NCBI GenBank assembly: GCA_964538565.1
Contig: CAZIGW010000283.1
Location: forward strand, 1-6,958
Length of the DNA stretch: 6,958 nucleotides
Reading direction: 5' to 3'
From: CAYVBN01 sp964538565
GTDB lineage: Bacteria > Pseudomonadota > Alphaproteobacteria > Rhizobiales > Xanthobacteraceae
This document shows positions 6,701 through 6,958 of this stretch, in pieces; position 1 is the stretch's first letter, and each line of letters starts with the position of its first letter. The position numbers and the translations under genes are program-made. The notes below the pieces were generated by a model. It was not told where the DNA came from. It saw only the letters and a list, made by a program, of their open reading frames with translations, and searched no databases.

Positions 6701-6958
6701 ACCGAGCGCGACGACCTCATCGAGGCGATCAAGCGCCTGCGCCAGGGCATTCAGAACCTCAACCGCGAGGCGCGCGAGCGCCTGCTCGCCTCGTTCGAGG
6801 TGGTGAACAACCACTTCAAGCGCCTGTTCACGGAACTGTTCGGCGGCGGCACCGCGGAACTTCAGTTGATCGAAAGCGACGATCCGCTGGAAGCCGGCCT
6901 CGAAATCCTCGCCCGGCCGCCGGGCAAGAAACCGGCGACGCTGTCGTTGCTTTCGGGT
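3800..6958 (+). CDS. smc: Chromosome segregation protein SMC, 3' end cut by window edge
   Basis: SMC is the ATPase core of the bacterial condensin SMC-ScpAB, which extrudes DNA loops and aligns the replicated chromosome arms. The first 1053 residues are present. The N-terminal head (1 to about 165) has the Walker A GPNGCGKSN (31-39), ALRWVMGE just after it, and the Q-loop Gln146 in VHQGRIGEI. A long alanine/glutamate/arginine-rich coiled coil runs from about 165 to 500. The hinge spans about 505-620, with VIDLVTVEKGYETALGAALG and ending near WRWDGF (612-617). The returning coiled coil runs from about 622 to 985 and carries LGAVNL (945-950). The C-terminal head begins near 988 and the window stops in LLSG (1050-1053), the first residues of the LSGGE signature. 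The rest of that motif, the Walker B and the D-loop lie outside. About 100 residues are probably missing. The ATG follows a good ribosome binding site. Confidence 0.98.
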   Translation, partial: MKLTRLRLIGFKSFVEPTDFLIEPGLTGVVGPNGCGKSNLVEALRWVMGEASHKAMRAADMDDVIFSGNNNRPARNTAEVAMMIDNSDRTAPAQFNGEETLDVSRRIEREQGSTYRINGREVRARDVQILFADASTGARSPALVHQGRIGEIIQAKPEQRRRVLEEAAGNYGLHARRHDAELRLRAAEQNLSRLEDVIGQLAGQIDSLKRQARQAVRYRAVSAEVRKAEATLFHLRWVNARSEVAEAEHARDVSIRTVAERTGEQAEAAKRQALASAAMPALREAEAKAAAALQRLVIARETLDREEARARERMAELDRRLLQLGEDLDRERKLASDADAALARLASEREQLERETMSGAERRAAIDARVAAADAQLAESEKAFAELTAALADLTARRGQLESAMRSHDDRLARIEKEIADVEAEMQAVEAEAGTDVDLAALASAVTDAQAAIAEAEAVALRAEAAHSAARQSLDVARQPLAEAERRAQRLETEAKTLAKLLHVDAKNLWPPVIDLVTVEKGYETALGAALGDDLDAPVEPNAPMHWAGTEPDPADPRLPDGIEALARHVVAPRELARRLAQIGVVARADGPSLAKLLKPGQRLVSREGDLWRWDGFAVAAHAPTGAARRLAERNRLADIEAELRAARAEVDVRKQAVVAAQSEVEAAAEAESAARTRWRELQREADAARDRHASAEREVARLAARRSAVTEARTRLGTSRSEAEAARDEAAAALAALPSSDRLDGELAAVRGKVTADRAGLAEVRAEAQALAREIELAERRLAAIAADAAAWKQRQEGAAVQIATIETRLGETTAERQDLEQAPQAFADRRRGLISEIEAAEAARRAAADELQASENALADADRAARAALEAMGAAREEAARAEERHEGAKRRLADIAHEIHEMLEVEPGAVAALAGIEPGAALPEVAELEANLDKLRRDRERLGAVNLRADEELQEVETQHTTLVTERDDLIEAIKRLRQGIQNLNREARERLLASFEVVNNHFKRLFTELFGGGTAELQLIESDDPLEAGLEILARPPGKKPATLSLLSG

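Noticed and set aside
3515..6814. A 1099-codon open frame on the - strand opposite smc
   Set aside because: The translation is low-complexity (Arg, Gly, Ala, Leu rich) with no recognisable domain. It mirrors the smc reading frame, where strong third-position G/C removes stops on the opposite strand. The + strand carries a clear SMC.
1..6958. Search for mobile elements, CRISPR, tRNA or defence genes
   Set aside because: No transposase, integrase, terminal inverted repeats, spaced direct repeats or tRNA-like folds were seen. The methyltransferase is the cell-cycle CcrM type, and the sequence to its right holds no restriction endonuclease gene.

Overview
The window reads as a conserved housekeeping segment of a GC-rich alphaproteobacterial chromosome, most likely from Hyphomicrobiales (Rhizobiales). 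The grounds are a CcrM-type GANTC methyltransferase, a Tat-exported DsbA-family protein, a Rhizobiales-style DUF721/DciA protein, and an SMC with the compact hinge I associate with this order, all with strong G/C preference at third codon positions. The genus cannot be fixed from the sequence.

Layout from left to right: (1) the 3' part of ccrM on + (1-1036), cut by the window edge and lacking about 16 N-terminal residues; (2) mutY on - (1076-2260), convergent with ccrM across 39 bp; (3) a DciA/DUF721 gene on + (2270-2767), divergent from mutY with only 9 bp between the two start codons; (4) a Tat-exported DsbA-like thiol oxidoreductase on + (2868-3530); (5) a 269-bp non-coding stretch (3531-3799) with a strong hairpin just after dsbA, a second inverted repeat, one GANTC site and a doubtful 43-codon ORF; (6) smc on + (3800-6958), cut by the right edge exactly inside its ABC signature motif.

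Four of the five genes serve genome upkeep. CcrM re-methylates GANTC after replication and so couples replication to cell-cycle transcription. MutY removes adenine mispaired with 8-oxoguanine. DciA helps load the replicative helicase DnaB. SMC compacts and segregates the new chromosomes. The DsbA-like protein acts in the periplasm and is the functional outsider, although to my knowledge this neighbourhood is common in Rhizobiales.

I see no mobile element, CRISPR array, tRNA, rRNA or defence system, and nothing that amounts to an undescribed system. Worth a second look are the very tight mutY/dciA divergent start region without visible ribosome binding sites, the reduced SMC hinge, and the 43-codon ORF ending 2 nt before smc. 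Very long open frames antisense to smc and mutY are composition artefacts.
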